From Acidobacteriota bacterium (lineage in GTDB: Bacteria; Acidobacteriota; Terriglobia; Terriglobales; Acidobacteriaceae), in contig JAJXWA010000001.1 of the NCBI GenBank assembly GCA_021781795.1, forward strand, positions 496,001 to 560,000: a stretch of DNA of 64,000 bases, read 5' to 3'. Below are positions 41,901 to 51,082 of this stretch, in pieces. Positions within the stretch are counted from its first letter, which is position 1; each line of letters opens with the position of its first letter. The notes below the pieces were generated by a model. That model was not told the origin of the DNA and made no database searches. It worked only from the letters and a program-made list of their open reading frames with translations. Position numbers and translations under genes: made by a program.

Positions 41901-42554
41901 ACCACGCAGCCGCGGCCGCTCCGGACTCAGCGCCTGCTCGCGATACGCAAGGATGTACTTGTCATCCAGCAGCGCGCGAATCGTCTCGTCCGCAATCGGC
42001 TCAATCTTCGCTACCTCGTGCGAAGTCCGAAAGCCGTCAAAGAAATGAATGAACGGAATCCGCGACTCCAGCGTCGCAATCTGCGCCACCAGCGCCATGT
42101 CCGCCACTTCCTGCACGGAGTTCGAGGACAGCATCGCCCAGCCCGTCGAGCGACATGCCATCACATCCGAGTGGTCGCCAAAAATCGACAGCGCATGCGT
42201 CGCAATCGTCCGCGCCGTCACATGCATCGTCGCCGGCGTCAGCTCGCCCGCAATCTTGAACATGTTGGGAATCATCAGCAGCAGGCCCTGGCTCGCCGTA
42301 AACGTCGTGCCAAACGCACCCGCCTGCAGCGCCCCATGCAGCGCGCCCGCTGCGCCGCCTTCGCTCTGCAGCTCTTCCACAATCGGTAGCGCGCCCCAGA
42401 TGTTCTTCTTCCCCTCAGCCCGCCACTGGTCGGCCCACTCCGCCATCGGCGACGACGGCGTAATCGGATAAATCGCCACGACTTCAGACAACCGGTAGGC
42501 CACTGAAGCCGCAGCTTCGTTCCCATCCAGAATCACCATCTTCTGCTCACTCAT
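38928..42554 (-). CDS. nifJ: pyruvate:ferredoxin (flavodoxin) oxidoreductase
   Basis: DGNEAAASVAYRLSEVVAIYPITPSSPMAEWAD; ferredoxin domains CIQCGKCVMVCPH and CTGCAVCVDVCPVK; TPP domain GCGETAYIKLLTQLFGDR..GGDGWAFDIGFGGLDHVLGSG. Confidence 0.97.
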   Translation of the reverse strand: MSEQKMVILDGNEAAASVAYRLSEVVAIYPITPSSPMAEWADQWRAEGKKNIWGALPIVEELQSEGGAAGALHGALQAGAFGTTFTASQGLLLMIPNMFKIAGELTPATMHVTARTIATHALSIFGDHSDVMACRSTGWAMLSSNSVQEVADMALVAQIATLESRIPFIHFFDGFRTSHEVAKIEPIADETIRALLDDKYILAYREQALSPERPRLRGSAQNPDVFFQAREACSPYYAAVPGIVQGVMNRLAAQTGRAYHLFDYVGAADAERVIVMMGSGAEAAEEAVDVLNRNDAKVGLVKVRLYRPFDAKALLNALPATVKSMAVLDRCKEPGATGEPLYQDVMTVLAEHAATLPFAAMPKVVGGRYGLSSKEFTPAMVKGIYDELAKITPKNHFTIGIDDDVTHTSLRYDSTFSTEDPQTVRALFYGLGSDGTVGANKNSIKIIGSETPNFAQGYFVYDSKKSGSMTTSHLRFGPKPIHSTYLITQASFVACHNFSFLEKMNVLEAAMPGAVFLLNAPYSAAEIWEKLPRTMQRELIEKKIEFYVIDGYTVAREAGMGSRINTIMQTCFFAISGVLPREEAIAQIKKAIKKTYGKRGEAVVEKNYAAVDAALAHLEKVTLPASVSSEFDLIPSISDKAPEFVRTVLGEIAAGRGDLLPVSAIPAGGAFPTATSQWEKRNIAQSIPVWDKDLCIQCGKCVMVCPHAVIRSKVYGAEYAEKAPASFQWAKPKWRGMENDHYTLQVSPEDCTGCAVCVDVCPVKDKSDAGRKAINMAPQAPLRASERENWEYFLTMPEMDRSKLTHGQVKDLQLLQPLFEFSGACSGCGETAYIKLLTQLFGDRLYIANATGCSSIYGGNLPTTPYSKNAEGRGPTWANSLFEDNAEFGFGMRTALDQQKQFAETLLMRLAPQVGSDLVHALLDAPQKTEAEINAQRERVKMLRGKLAAVDSSDARNLLAIADALVRRSVWILGGDGWAFDIGFGGLDHVLGSGKNVNVLVLDTEVYSNTGGQSSKATPRGAVAKFAASGKRVSRKDLAMEAVSYGSVYVAQVALGGNDTHVVKAFQEAEAHEGPSLILAYASCIAHGYDLVHGLEQQKLAVQSGYWPLMRYNPTLREEGKNPFQLDSKAPSIRLKEYAYREARYTMLARSNPELAAKLLEEAQDDVERQWRVYSARAAMPGRGETPNIAPKEKPDEKVAVPVGGGAE

Positions 42555-42862
42555 TTCGCTTTGCCTCACATGCGCGGTTCGAGGAGAAATCCGCTACCGT
42601 GAGTCTCTGCGCCGCCCACTCCACAGGCAGTGATGCGACGCACATGGGTGACACCATTTCTTACATCGTGGAACGCACCTCGCCCCAATCCGCTCCGTCC
42701 AATGCACGGCCACCGCACAGAACAGGCAGCTGAGATTGCTTTCCGCCGTCCAGCCCGTTAGCCTGACCCTGTCCCCGCGCCCGGCAGCCGCGCCTGTTCC
42801 TCGAACCGCGCCGGGGCCCGTCGCTCACTCACATTGCACCGCACACCCAAGCGAGGCGTCTC

Positions 42863-43582
42863 ATGCATCTCGATTTCTCAGGAAAGGTCGTTCTCGTCTC
42901 CGGCGGCACCGGAGGCCTTGGCCGCTCCGTCACTCTCGCCTTCCTTGCTGAAGACGCCGCGGTCCACGTCACCTATCGCAATCCCGACGAGTTCGCCGCG
43001 CTCCAGCAATCTGCCGGCTCAGCCGCCGCATCGCTCACCGGCCATCGCGTCGACGTCACCGACGAGTCCGCCGTCGCCGGTGTCGTCGCACAAATCCTCG
43101 CCACGCACAACCGCCTCGACGCGCTCGTCCACACCATCGGCGGCTATGCAGGCGGCATTCCTCTCTGGAACCTCGACGCCGCCACGCTCGACCGTATGTT
43201 GGCCCTCAATCTCCGCGCCGGATACGTCCTCGCCCGCGCCGCTCTCGCGCCCATGCGCCGCCAGGGTTCCGGCTCCATCGTCAACGTCAACGCCAAGGCC
43301 GCGCTCGACCACGCCGCCGGAGCCGCCGCCTATGCTGCCTCCAAGGCCGCATCACTCGCGCTCTTTGATTCCCTCGCCGCCGATCTCCGCGGCTCCGGCA
43401 TCCGCGTCAACTCCGTCCTGCCCAGCATCATCGACACTCCGGCCAACCGCAGCGCCATGCCCAACGCCGACTTCGCCACCTGGCCCAAGCCCGACGACAT
43501 CGCCCGCGTCATTCTCTTCCTCTCAGGAGACTCAGCCCGCGTCATCCACGGAGCTGCCATTCCCGTCTACGGCACCACTTGA
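42863..43582 (+). CDS. SDR-family oxidoreductase
   Basis: VLVSGGTGGLGRSVTLAFL and YAASKAASLALFDSLAADLRGSGIRVNSVLP. Confidence 0.93.
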   Translation: MHLDFSGKVVLVSGGTGGLGRSVTLAFLAEDAAVHVTYRNPDEFAALQQSAGSAAASLTGHRVDVTDESAVAGVVAQILATHNRLDALVHTIGGYAGGIPLWNLDAATLDRMLALNLRAGYVLARAALAPMRRQGSGSIVNVNAKAALDHAAGAAAYAASKAASLALFDSLAADLRGSGIRVNSVLPSIIDTPANRSAMPNADFATWPKPDDIARVILFLSGDSARVIHGAAIPVYGTT

Positions 43583-43597
43583 AACGCACGCGCCACA

Positions 43598-43927
43598 TCA
43601 ACCCAGCAACCCATCCAACAGCGCCGCCCACTCCGCCTCCAACGTCTCGCGCCGGTAGCGCCGTCCTGCGCGCCCGTACCAGTACTCCGCATTCCACTCC
43701 ACGCCTTCCTTGCGATGCAGATACGCATGCACGGCCATCCCATCGCGCGTCTCCAGCTCATCCACCAGCCCATGCGCCCGCGCCCACTCGCCCTTCGCAT
43801 CCCACCACAGCGCCTCCACCGGCGCGCTCAAGCCCTCCGGCGGCAGCGCTCGCTCCAGGCTCTCCTCAAACTCCGCTCGCGTCATGCGCCACCTCCGTCC
43901 CATCTTCGAGTCAATCCACTCCTCCAT
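43598..43927 (-). CDS. small conserved-looking hypothetical protein
   Basis: Intact 109 aa ORF with balanced composition, convergent to the SDR gene; family not recognised. Confidence 0.5.
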   Translation of the reverse strand: MEEWIDSKMGRRWRMTRAEFEESLERALPPEGLSAPVEALWWDAKGEWARAHGLVDELETRDGMAVHAYLHRKEGVEWNAEYWYGRAGRRYRRETLEAEWAALLDGLLG

Positions 43928-44140
43928 TGTTCCGCACGTCTCCGGAAATTCCCTGCCTCCGGTGATTTAGGTCACATCCTTACTCCCCTCAGACTGCTAC
44001 ACATAAATCGACGTCCGATACTCACCCGTAGAGGCCGTCTCCGGTCCAGGCAGGATGCACCACATTCCCAGTCCTCCCCGCGCCGGCCCCGGAGGAAATG
44101 ACTCCATGTTCTTCGCTCAAAAGTTTTTCTCTCCTGTGGT

Positions 44141-44193
44141 TTGCGAATCAGACCAAATTGGTCGTATACTGAAGTCCGACTATTCTGGTCGTA
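44141..44193 (+). promoter_or_regulatory. candidate feoAB promoter/operator
   Basis: TTGCGA (44141) -18 bp- TATACT (44165); GACCAAATTGGTC (44151-44163) between them and GACTATTCTGGTC (44178-44190) just downstream; TGGTCGTA shared by both. Confidence 0.5.
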
Positions 44194-44237
44194 GTTTTAG
44201 GGTGCTGCCCTTCAGGCGGCTCTTGGGAGTCCAACGG

Positions 44238-44516
44238 GTGAGCGTGCTGAGCGAACTCAAGATTGGCGAAACCGGCGTCCTGGTTGCCCTCGATCTCCCC
44301 GGCTCCGTCCAGAACCACCTGATGCATATGGGCTTTGTCCCCAACGCGCTCGTCACCGCTGTACGCCGCGCACCAGCTGGCGACCCCACCGTCTATGCCA
44401 TTGACGGCATGGAGATTGCTCTCCGCGTCGAGACCGCCAAGTCGATCCATGTCCGCACCGCCGAAGCCCATGAGATGACCCGCTCCTTTACCCAGCCCGT
44501 CGAGGTCGCGCAATGA
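44238..44516 (+). CDS. feoA: ferrous iron transport protein A
   Basis: LSELKIGETGVLVALDLPGSVQNHLMHMGFVPNALVTAVRRAPAGDPTVYAIDGMEIALRVETAKSIHV, FeoA SH3-like. GTG start at 44238. Confidence 0.87.
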   Translation: MSVLSELKIGETGVLVALDLPGSVQNHLMHMGFVPNALVTAVRRAPAGDPTVYAIDGMEIALRVETAKSIHVRTAEAHEMTRSFTQPVEVAQ

Positions 44517-46429
44517 ACGCCTGCTGCGAGACACCGGCCTTCGAGCCGCCCAAGGCGCCACCCACACCCGGCGCGCTACGCACCGTTGTCCTGATTGGAC
44601 CCCCCAACTCCGGCAAATCGACGCTCTTTAATCGCCTCACCGGCCTGCGCCAGAAGGTCGCCAACTATCCCGGCGTCACCGTCGAGCAGCGCATGGGCCT
44701 CATGGCCGGCATTGGCCGCGACGACCTCACCCTCATCGACCTGCCCGGCGTCTACTCGCTTGATCCGTACTCCGAGGATGCCCGCGTCTCCATCGACGTG
44801 CTCCAGGGCAGGATGCCCGGCACACCCAAGCCAGATGCTGTTCTGCTCGTGCTCGATTCGCTCCACCTCACGCGCCAGCTCATGCTCGCCGCGCCTGTGC
44901 TCGCCCTCGGCCTGCCCACCCTGGTCCTTCTCAATATGTCGGACCTCATGGAATCCCGCGGCGGCGAAATCGACGCCCTCAAGCTCGCCCGCGAACTCGG
45001 CACGCCTGTCGCGCAGATTAGCGCCTTCCGCGGCACCGGCTTGGATGCCGTCTCGCTCTTTCTCAATCAGCAGGCCACGCGCCAGGGCGCGCAGCCGCTC
45101 ACCTTGCCCGTACTCGGCAATGCCGCCAGCACCCACACCTGGGCCGCGCAGCTCAGCCGCAACACCGGCTACCGCGCGCCGCTCTCCGCCGAACGCAGCC
45201 GCAAGCTCGACAACATCCTGCTTCATCGCATCTGGGGACCGCTGCTCTTCCTTGTCGTTGTCATCGGCGTCTTTGAAGTCGTCTTCTCCATCGGCCAACC
45301 GCTCTCCGACGGTCTCGGCGACCTGCTCGCCCACGCGGCTGAGCTCGTCCGTCCGTTACTCCCCATGGGGTGGCTGCAATCGCTCCTCATCGACGGCGCA
45401 TGGAAAGGCATCAGCTCCATCCTCGTCTTCCTCCCCCAGATTCTTCTGCTCTTCCTCTTCATCGGCATTCTGGAAGACTCCGGTTATCTGGCCCGTGCCG
45501 CGCTCATCGCCGATCGCGTCATGCGCACCACCGGACTCAACGGCAAGGCCTTCATCCCGCTGCTCTCCGCCTATGCCTGCGCGGTCCCCGCCATCATGGC
45601 CACGCGCACCATTGAGAACAAGCGCGACCGCCTCGCTACCATTCTCGTCACGCCTTTCATGACGTGCTCCGCGCGCCTGCCCGTCTACATGCTGCTCATC
45701 GCGGCTTTCATCCCGGCCCGCTATTACCTGCATGGCATGATCGGACTGCAGACGCTCGTGATGCTCGGCCTTTATCTCGCCGGCTTCGTCGCCGCCATGA
45801 CCACCGCCTGGCTGCTCAAAAGCTCCGTCCTTAAATCCAGCGAGACGCCCTTTATCCTCGAGCTGCCGCAGTACCGCATGCCCACGCTGCGTTCCATCGC
45901 GCTTCGGCTCATTGATCGCGCCCGCGTCTTTCTCCGCCTCGCCGGAACCATCATCCTCGGTGTCACCCTCGCGCTCTGGCTCCTCGCGCACATCCCGCCC
46001 GTGCCCATCGCCGGCGGTCACTACTCCGCGCCCGAGCTTGCTGACAGCATGATTGGCCGCATGGGTCACTTCATCGAGCCCGCTATCGCCCCGCTCGGCT
46101 TCAACTGGAAAATCGGCATCGGCCTCATCTCCAGCGTCATCGCCCGTGAGGTGATGGTCAGCACCATGGGAACGCTCTACGGCGCAGACCCCAGCACCCA
46201 GACACTTGGCCTTCACGCCGCGCTACGCAGTGACCTCACCCTCGGTGGCGCGCTCGCGCTCATGATCTTCTTCGCCTTCGCCATGCAGTGCACCTCCACC
46301 ATGGCCGTAGTCCGCCGCGAAACCAATAGCTGGAAGTGGCCCGCGATTCAGTTTGCCTACATGCTGGTCCTCGCCTACGCCGCCGCCTTCGCTGTCAATC
46401 ACCTCACCCTGTACTTCTTCGGCTCGTAG
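44513..46429 (+). CDS. feoB: ferrous iron transporter B
   Basis: GPPNSGKSTLFNRLTGLRQKVANYPGVTVEQRMG, DLPGVYSLDPYSEDA, FMTCSARLPVYMLLIAAF. ATGA overlap with feoA. Confidence 0.96.
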   Translation: MNACCETPAFEPPKAPPTPGALRTVVLIGPPNSGKSTLFNRLTGLRQKVANYPGVTVEQRMGLMAGIGRDDLTLIDLPGVYSLDPYSEDARVSIDVLQGRMPGTPKPDAVLLVLDSLHLTRQLMLAAPVLALGLPTLVLLNMSDLMESRGGEIDALKLARELGTPVAQISAFRGTGLDAVSLFLNQQATRQGAQPLTLPVLGNAASTHTWAAQLSRNTGYRAPLSAERSRKLDNILLHRIWGPLLFLVVVIGVFEVVFSIGQPLSDGLGDLLAHAAELVRPLLPMGWLQSLLIDGAWKGISSILVFLPQILLLFLFIGILEDSGYLARAALIADRVMRTTGLNGKAFIPLLSAYACAVPAIMATRTIENKRDRLATILVTPFMTCSARLPVYMLLIAAFIPARYYLHGMIGLQTLVMLGLYLAGFVAAMTTAWLLKSSVLKSSETPFILELPQYRMPTLRSIALRLIDRARVFLRLAGTIILGVTLALWLLAHIPPVPIAGGHYSAPELADSMIGRMGHFIEPAIAPLGFNWKIGIGLISSVIAREVMVSTMGTLYGADPSTQTLGLHAALRSDLTLGGALALMIFFAFAMQCTSTMAVVRRETNSWKWPAIQFAYMLVLAYAAAFAVNHLTLYFFGS

Positions 46430-46678
46430 CGCGCTCATCGCACGCTGCACTCATCTCGGCTCCTCACGCCCACCTGCTATCCTCCTTCTTGCAAATCAAA
46501 AGCCGATTGCATTACATGAAAAGAAACAGCAGAGGTCGCACACAACCTTTTCTCGCGCAATGAGGAAGGTGCATCTACCCACAGAGGCTTTCTCTCAGTT
46601 GTTGTACTCAAGCCTGGTGAGAGAGGTGGCCATCACAGCCCGCTCCTCCCACCATTCGCCTCACGGAAAGGACCTTCG

Positions 46679-47791
46679 ATGCGCTCTGCCATTCTTGCTG
46701 CCGCATCCTGCTGCCTCATTGCCTGGTGTCCCTCACTCAACGCGCAGCAAGCTCCAGCGCCAAACGCCGCCTCCACCCAGCCCCAAACCAGTCAGGCCAG
46801 GACCATCCACCTCGATGTGCTCGTGAAAGACAAAGCCGGCATGCCTGTGTCCGGCCTCTCTCAGCAGGCCTTCACCGTGCTCGACAACGGCCAGCCCCAG
46901 TCTCTGGTCAGCTTTACTCCGGTTGCCACCCGCAACGATCCCAGTGCAGTCAGTGTCCTCATCGTGATGGACATGATCAATCCAGGCTATGACTCCGTAA
47001 CCTGGGGCCGCGAGCAGCTGGACGAATATCTCGCGCAAGAAAATGGCGCACTGCGTCATCGCACCTCCATCGCCGCCATGACGCAGGATGGGTTGGAGAT
47101 GATGTCCGGCTCCACCACCGACGGCAAGCAGTTGCTCGCAGAATTTCAAAAGTTCGCCACCGACCTGCGCCCCGTCACGCAGAGGGCCGGCTGGGAAGGA
47201 CTCGAGCAGTTGCTGCAACAGTCCCTGCAGCAGTTCACGCAGATTCTCGCCATCGAGCAGTCGCGCCCCGGCCGCAAGCTGGTGATGTTCATCACTCCCG
47301 GCTGGCCCATGCTCGGCCTGTGGGGCTCGGAACAAGACCTGCACTCGGTACAGCAGGACTTCAACATCCTTGTCGCCATGACCAACGCCATCCACGATGC
47401 CCGCACCGTCATCTACCGCCTCGATCCCTATGAAATCGGCGGCGTCCACGCCGGTCCAAATGACCCTTTTTACTACGAGGAGTTTCTGAAACCGGTCACA
47501 GATCCCAAAAAGGCGACCTTCCCATACCTGGGCCTGGGCGTCTTTGCCGTCCACTCCGGCGGACGTGTCCTCGTCACCGGCCATGACATCACAGGAGAGC
47601 TCCACAACGCGCTGCAGGACGCGGGCCACTATTACGAGATCACCTATCCAGCGCCGCCCGCCGGCGGGCCGAATCAGTACCACGCCATCGAGGTCCGCGT
47701 GAATCAGCCCGGCGCGACCGCGCAAACCATCAGCGGCTATTACGCCGATCCACAACTCGTCGGCCCCCAGGCAGTCGCAAAGAAGCACTGA
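46679..47791 (+). CDS. secreted VWFA-domain-related protein
   Basis: Signal peptide then TIHLDVLVKDKAGMPVSGLSQQAFTVLDNGQPQSLVSFTPV, typical of the Acidobacteriota VWFA-related family. Confidence 0.8.
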   Translation: MRSAILAAASCCLIAWCPSLNAQQAPAPNAASTQPQTSQARTIHLDVLVKDKAGMPVSGLSQQAFTVLDNGQPQSLVSFTPVATRNDPSAVSVLIVMDMINPGYDSVTWGREQLDEYLAQENGALRHRTSIAAMTQDGLEMMSGSTTDGKQLLAEFQKFATDLRPVTQRAGWEGLEQLLQQSLQQFTQILAIEQSRPGRKLVMFITPGWPMLGLWGSEQDLHSVQQDFNILVAMTNAIHDARTVIYRLDPYEIGGVHAGPNDPFYYEEFLKPVTDPKKATFPYLGLGVFAVHSGGRVLVTGHDITGELHNALQDAGHYYEITYPAPPAGGPNQYHAIEVRVNQPGATAQTISGYYADPQLVGPQAVAKKH

Positions 47792-47839
47792 CGGCTGACC
47801 TCGCTTCTGCGCTGCTGCTCTCAAGAAATACCGATTCGG

Positions 47840-47909
47840 GAAATCCATCCACCCTCAAGGTGGATGGATTTCTGGTGGCCAGCCCACCGCCGGAGCACCG
47901 GCGATGGGC
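47840..47909. repeat. two adjacent strong intergenic hairpins
   Basis: GAAATCCATCCACC-CTCAA-GGTGGATGGATTTC (47840-47872, 14-bp perfect stem) and GCCCA-C-CGCCGG-AGCA-CCGGCG-A-TGGGC (47882-47909). Confidence 0.75.
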
Positions 47910-48048
47910 GCCTCGCCTTGCATGCGCGCGTCAAGCACTGCAAATCCCGCCGCCGGCGCGTGGTGCCGTTTGAAACTCTGGCGAGATTGACAGTGCCACT
48001 CGCGACGATGGAGGACTACAATCGTCCCGTCGAGTGCCGAGGAGCCAC

Positions 48049-48807
48049 GTGAAGACACTCCTTTTGCTCACCTTACTGCTCGGTTGGCAAGGTGCTTCTT
48101 CTCAAACGAACGCGCAACCTGATACCGCTGCCTTCCCGCTTGCAGGCGACTGGGAGGGCGTTTTCATGTTTCAGGGCAAGGTCAATCATGTTGTGCTTCA
48201 CATGAACACAACGCCCGAAGGAAAGATGACAGCGCTCCTCGACAATACCGACCAGAAGTTCTCCGGCGATCCTGCGATCGGAGGTTCGTTCGACGGCAGC
48301 CATCTGATCCTTCGATTCTTCTATTGGAAGCCGAACGGCGATCGTGACCTGGAAGAGAAGTTTGCCACCTATGACGCGACCGTCAACCCGTCCAACTCAG
48401 AGCTGACCGGCGTCTTGACACAGGAAGGCTCGTGGCCGCTGAACTTCAAACGCCTCACCTGGCAGGCCAAGGTCCCTAAGCCCGCCCCGGCCACCAACTT
48501 CGACGGCGATTGGAAAGGCGTGGAGTACGAGAAGTACAAGGGAAAAGACCTCCAGATCCATTTCATCCTGCATCTTCATAACACCGAGGACGGCCTGATG
48601 GCCCTTATCGATTGCCCGGAAGAGAAATTCAAAGGAGCCTTGGCAAGCAAAGTCTCCTACGACATGAATTCGCGCCAGATCACGATCACGTTCAGCCAGG
48701 CAATCTTCGCTGGAAAGATGACCGCGGACGGCAAAGCTCTGGACACTTCCATGACGGAACCCGGTTTCCACTTTCTGATCCACTTCGATCGCATGGCGAA
48801 CCAATAG
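48049..48807 (+). CDS. secreted hypothetical protein with two internal repeats
   Basis: Signal peptide VKTLLLLTLLLGWQGASS; GDWEGVFMFQGKVNHVVLHMNTTPEGKMTALLDNTDQKFSG aligned by eye with GDWKGVEYEKYKGKDLQIHFILHLHNTEDGLMALIDCPEEKFKG. Confidence 0.75.
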   Translation: MKTLLLLTLLLGWQGASSQTNAQPDTAAFPLAGDWEGVFMFQGKVNHVVLHMNTTPEGKMTALLDNTDQKFSGDPAIGGSFDGSHLILRFFYWKPNGDRDLEEKFATYDATVNPSNSELTGVLTQEGSWPLNFKRLTWQAKVPKPAPATNFDGDWKGVEYEKYKGKDLQIHFILHLHNTEDGLMALIDCPEEKFKGALASKVSYDMNSRQITITFSQAIFAGKMTADGKALDTSMTEPGFHFLIHFDRMANQ

Positions 48808-49089
48808 GTCGAACCAGGTTGAGATGCTTTCTCTAGGAAGGCCGTGATCGCCGCAAGCATGCGCTCATCTATATGGTTCAGATGAAGGTGGAGCAACCCG
48901 GAACCTGAGTCTTACCCTGCCGGTCTTCCCACCGCGCACCACACCGCTTGTGAGAAACTAGAAGTGACAGGTCCTTGGGGCGTCGCACCCGTCTGCGCGC
49001 CCATACCGCGACTCAACACCATCTTTCTTACTCCGCCGGTTGCGCGCCGCACTTGCGCCCGCTCGCCGGCCTCCAGGAATGCAACGGCA

Positions 49090-50688
49090 ATGATCAGCGT
49101 CAGCAACGTCACCATGCGCTACGGCTCGAAGGTGCTCTTCGAGGACGTGAGTGTCTCCTTCGTCCCCGGCCGCCGCTACGGACTCACAGGCCCCAACGGC
49201 TCCGGCAAGTCCACCTTCATGAAGATCCTTACCGGCGAACTCGAGCCGCAGAAAGGCACCGTCGTCCGCCCCCGCAAAATGGGCGTCCTCCGCCAGGATC
49301 AGTTCGCCTTTGACGCCTATCGCGTCATCGACACCGTCATCATGGGCAACAAGCCCCTCTGGGCCGCCCTCGAAGAGCGCGACCGCATCTACGAGAAGGC
49401 CGAGCTATCCGACGCCGACGGCATGCGCCTCGGCGAGCTCGAAGGCATCATCGGCGACGAGGACGGCTACACCGCCGAGTCCGACGCCGCCGTGCTCCTC
49501 GATGGCCTCGATATCCGCGAAGATCTTCACGAGCGCAAGATGTCCGAGCTGCAGGGCGGCCAGAAAGTCCGCATCCTCCTCGCGCAGGCTCTCTTCGGCA
49601 AGCCCGAAGCCCTCATGCTCGACGAGCCCACCAACTACCTCGACCTCGACTCCATCCACTGGCTCCAGGACTTCCTGCAGAACTACGACGGCACCCTCAT
49701 CGTCATCTCCCACGACCGCCACTTCCTCAACAGCGTCACCACCCACACCGCCGACATCGACTATCAAACGATCATCACTTACACCGGCGGCTACGACGAC
49801 ATGGTCATGGCCAAGACGCAAATCCGCTCCACGCTCGAGTCGCAAAACGCCCAGCGCGAAAAGAAGATTGCGCAGCTCAACGAATTCATCGCGCGCTTCG
49901 CCGCCGGCACGCGCTCCTCGCAGGTCACCAGCCGCCGCAAAGAGGTCGAGCGCCTCCAGACCAACGAGCTCGCCCGCTCCAACATCCAGCGCCCCTTCAT
50001 CAAATTCGATCAGGTGCGCCCCAGCGGCAAGCACGTCCTCGAGTTCAAGCACCTCACCAAGGTCTACGGCGACCACACCGTCCTCGACGCCTTCTCCGCC
50101 AACGTTCTCCGCGGAGAAAAGGTCTGCCTCATGGGCCGCAACGGCGCCGGCAAAACCACGCTCCTCAAGAGCCTCCTCGCCAACTACCCCGGCCTCGCCG
50201 ACAAGGACTTCACCCTCGACTCCGGCTCCGTCTTCTGGGGCCACGAAGCGCAAATTGGCTACTTCCCGCAGGATGTCGGCTCCACCATCGAGCACGGCCT
50301 CACCGTCGCCGAGTGGCTCCATCGCTGGAACCCGCAGGCCCACGTCGAAGAGATTCGGGGAATCCTTGGCCAGATGCTCTTCAGCGGTGAAGAAGGCGCC
50401 AAGCCCACCAAGGCGCTCTCGGGCGGTGAGCAGGCGCGCCTCATCTTCTGCAAGCTCATCCTCACCAAGCCCAACATCCTCATCTTCGACGAGCCCACCA
50501 ACCACCTCGACCTCGAGTCCATCAACGCGCTCAACATCGCGCTCCAGCGCTACGAGGGCACGGTCCTGCTCGTCACCCACGACCACGACCTCATCGACGA
50601 AGTCGCCACCCGTCTATGGAACTTCGACCACGGCAGCATCGAAGACTTCCAGGGCCCCTACGAAGAGTGGAAGGGCAAGCACAACTAA
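49090..50688 (+). CDS. ABC-F family ATP-binding protein (YbiT-like)
   Basis: Two ABC cassettes: GPNGSGKSTFMK / LMLDEPTNYLDLDSIHWL and GRNGAGKTTLLKS / LSGGEQARLIFCKL / LIFDEPTNHLDLESINAL; no TM segments. Confidence 0.93.
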   Translation: MISVSNVTMRYGSKVLFEDVSVSFVPGRRYGLTGPNGSGKSTFMKILTGELEPQKGTVVRPRKMGVLRQDQFAFDAYRVIDTVIMGNKPLWAALEERDRIYEKAELSDADGMRLGELEGIIGDEDGYTAESDAAVLLDGLDIREDLHERKMSELQGGQKVRILLAQALFGKPEALMLDEPTNYLDLDSIHWLQDFLQNYDGTLIVISHDRHFLNSVTTHTADIDYQTIITYTGGYDDMVMAKTQIRSTLESQNAQREKKIAQLNEFIARFAAGTRSSQVTSRRKEVERLQTNELARSNIQRPFIKFDQVRPSGKHVLEFKHLTKVYGDHTVLDAFSANVLRGEKVCLMGRNGAGKTTLLKSLLANYPGLADKDFTLDSGSVFWGHEAQIGYFPQDVGSTIEHGLTVAEWLHRWNPQAHVEEIRGILGQMLFSGEEGAKPTKALSGGEQARLIFCKLILTKPNILIFDEPTNHLDLESINALNIALQRYEGTVLLVTHDHDLIDEVATRLWNFDHGSIEDFQGPYEEWKGKHN

Positions 50689-50710
50689 CTCCCGCGCATT
50701 ACGGAAGGAG

Positions 50711-50730
50711 CCGGGAGCTTCAGCTCCCGG
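50711..50730 (+). terminator. hairpin downstream of ABC-F gene, possible terminator
   Basis: CCGGGAGCT-TC-AGCTCCCGG followed by AAAG; no strong T run. Confidence 0.4.
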
Positions 50731-50851
50731 AAAGACAGCTCAACTTAAAATGGCCTTCAGGCCCGGATCCCACCTACGAACCCGACGGTTGATCTGGGCG
50801 TTGCACCCGATGCGAAGCGCCCCATTCCTGACGGTTGGAGGTTGCCGGGTG

Positions 50852-50884
50852 CCCATTCATGCGCGCCTTTTGCGCATGAGTGGG
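50852..50884. repeat. intergenic hairpin
   Basis: CCCATTCATGCGC-GCCTTTT-GCGCATGAGTGGG, 13-bp stem with one G-T pair. Confidence 0.7.
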
Positions 50885-51082
50885 GTTGGCTCACCTCCTC
50901 TTCAATGGCGATGGCTATAGCTCTCTAGCCCGTCTCTACGCCGCCCCGTGGCACCTTCGTGTTACTGGCCACCAATTTGTTGTATTGAGCACCTTGGCGA
51001 AATCCCTCATCCTAGACCTCAAAATAGTTCCCCGCGGCGCCAGCCATTGGGACTCATCGCGGAGAACATCGAGGAGAAGAAG

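Noticed and set aside
40704-42389. Plus-strand Arg/His-rich ORF of 561 aa
   Set aside because: Antisense to PFOR; composition typical of a reverse-complement frame.
49310-50920. Plus-strand Ser/Pro/Ala-rich ORF of 536 aa
   Set aside because: Alternative frame of the ABC-F gene; low-complexity shadow.
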